The position numbers and the translations under genes were made by a program. Below, piece after piece: positions 63,240 to 64,000 of a DNA stretch of 64,000 nucleotides. Within the stretch, counting starts at the first letter, position 1, and each line of letters begins with the position of its first letter. The notes below the pieces were generated by a model. It did not search any database and was not told the DNA's origin. It saw only the letters and a program-made list of their open reading frames with translations. This stretch comes from Atlanticothrix silvestris CENA357 (GTDB lineage: Bacteria; Cyanobacteriota; Cyanobacteriia; Cyanobacteriales; Nostocaceae): the NCBI RefSeq assembly GCF_016056295.1, contig NZ_JAECZB010000003.1, positions 111,897 through 175,896 on the forward strand, in the 5' to 3' direction.

Positions 63240-64000
63240 ATGACAACATCGGTTGCAGACAAAACTCCCATTTCAGCCGAGGACTGGAGACGACACACTG
63301 ACCCACCAAGTTTGTGGATTGTTGTAACCATAAGTTCAGTTTCCTTGCACTTACTGGTTTTTTGGTTCTTGCGCTCATCTAATGTTTTTAAACCGTGGTT
63401 TCCACAGCAAAGCCAAACTGCTGTTCCTATTGAATTTGTAGAAATTTCTCCTCAAGCCAAACCAAAATCAACAGTTAAAAAAGTTACACCGAAGCCATTA
63501 GTCTCGTCGCAACAGTCTGTACCATCACGTTTATCGCAAAAAGCACAAAACACGCCTAAAAATCAGAATTCCTATGCAATAAGTTCTGAGAACACTATCC
63601 TCGACAGTAGCAAAACCGAAGTTTCTCAAGCTAATACCTCACCAAGAGGCAGGAGACAGGAGGCAGGAGACAGGAATAGCAAAACTGAAGTTTCTCAAGC
63701 TAATACTTCACTATTTCCTCAAAAAATAGTTTCCACGCCTAAACCGACACCGACAAATAAATCCAAACCCACACCAACACCAATACCAACAATTTCAGTT
63801 GGTGATCTCCCTTGGAACCGCCGTCAGCAAATTGAATTGGGAAAAGGAAAGCCATTACCAACAAGTATTCCATCAGTACCTTTAGAACAGCCAAGGGTCT
63901 CTGAAACGGAACAAGAACAAACTCCGCGCATTCCGGGAGAGGAAACTACATCTACACCCACTGGGGAAACTCCGCGGATTCCGGGAGAGGAAACTACATC
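63240..64000 (+). CDS. TonB-like energy transducer, 5' part (cut by window end)
   Basis: ATG at 63240, frame open to base 64000 (253 codons). A cytoplasmic N-terminus, one membrane helix (LWIVVTISSVSLHLLVFWFL) and then a long Pro/Lys/Thr-rich periplasmic linker (IEFVEISPQAKPKSTVKK; PKPTPTNKSKPTPTPIPT). This is the TonB pattern; the C-terminal TonB domain would lie beyond the window. Within the linker, SKTEVSQANTS occurs twice, flanking a purine-rich insert (GRRQEAGDRN). At the end a 48-bp unit (TPRIPGEETTSTPTGE) starts to repeat. Starts 65 bp after cyaC, so could be co-transcribed. Confidence 0.75.
   Translation, partial: MTTSVADKTPISAEDWRRHTDPPSLWIVVTISSVSLHLLVFWFLRSSNVFKPWFPQQSQTAVPIEFVEISPQAKPKSTVKKVTPKPLVSSQQSVPSRLSQKAQNTPKNQNSYAISSENTILDSSKTEVSQANTSPRGRRQEAGDRNSKTEVSQANTSLFPQKIVSTPKPTPTNKSKPTPTPIPTISVGDLPWNRRQQIELGKGKPLPTSIPSVPLEQPRVSETEQEQTPRIPGEETTSTPTGETPRIPGEETT

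Overview
The window comes from a cyanobacterium, most likely a filamentous Nostocales (Nostoc/Tolypothrix/Calothrix type). Supporting signs are: many GCGATCGC (HIP1) palindromes; cyanobacterial marker genes (ycf3, a high-light-inducible Hli protein, a CyaC-type hybrid kinase/adenylate cyclase, an NF038130-type PEP-CTERM protein, pentapeptide-repeat, NACHT and WD40 proteins); and tandem heptamer repeats (TAATTCG/CGAATTA) with several GC-rich fold-back repeats between genes. No rRNA, tRNA or CRISPR array was seen.

Layout. 0-5.2 kb: end of a HAD hydrolase, a NurA-domain nuclease, a lambda-lysozyme-like muramidase, a small membrane protein and ftsH. 5.3-13.3 kb: an accessory block read leftward, with a DUF433/DUF5615 toxin-antitoxin-like pair, two Uma2 (DUF820) nuclease-fold genes, a fold-back element, a 1141-aa NACHT-pentapeptide-TPR protein, a 21-bp minisatellite and a WD40 protein. 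13.7-23.6 kb: a CysA-type ABC ATPase, a conserved small protein, a PEP-CTERM repeat protein, a membrane-protein gene broken by an in-frame TAA, and a 1905-aa alpha-2-macroglobulin-like lipoprotein without the thioester motif. 23.7-25.6 kb: a gene graveyard with an NB-ARC-type relic, a truncated IS1, IS630 and IS701 relics, and an intact secreted pentapeptide protein.

25.7-33.5 kb is a probable envelope/ion-stress locus: a DUF5132-like protein, a Ca2+-type P-type ATPase with an N-terminal HMA-like extension, a very divergent MetK paralogue, a hemerythrin-domain protein, a DUF2993 (LmeA-like) protein and a DUF2231 membrane protein. The MetK paralogue keeps the ATP/phosphate-side residues but has replaced most methionine-contacting residues, so it may not make S-adenosylmethionine. 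This is the best candidate here for undescribed biochemistry.

33.6-51 kb is mostly core: DUF2809, DUF167, GST, SRAP, ycf3, gatC, a glutathionyl-hydroquinone reductase, aroA, a thioredoxin-like protein, hli, thyX (split by a 217-aa mini-intein inside its signature motif), an NF038130 PEP-CTERM protein, DUF2256, isoaspartyl peptidase, glmU, an HD-GYP response regulator, an MnmD-like methyltransferase and a two-domain rhodanese. 51-64 kb: an outer-membrane beta-barrel divergent from a FecR-domain protein with a Pro/Glu/Ala tail, a YqiA-type esterase, hisC, an unknown gene, a GNAT acetyltransferase, a decayed gene, cyaC and a TonB-like gene cut by the window end.

All calls rest on reading translations and motifs by eye; no database search was run. 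Family names are from recognition, and active-site comparisons (notably MetK) are from remembered reference sequences.
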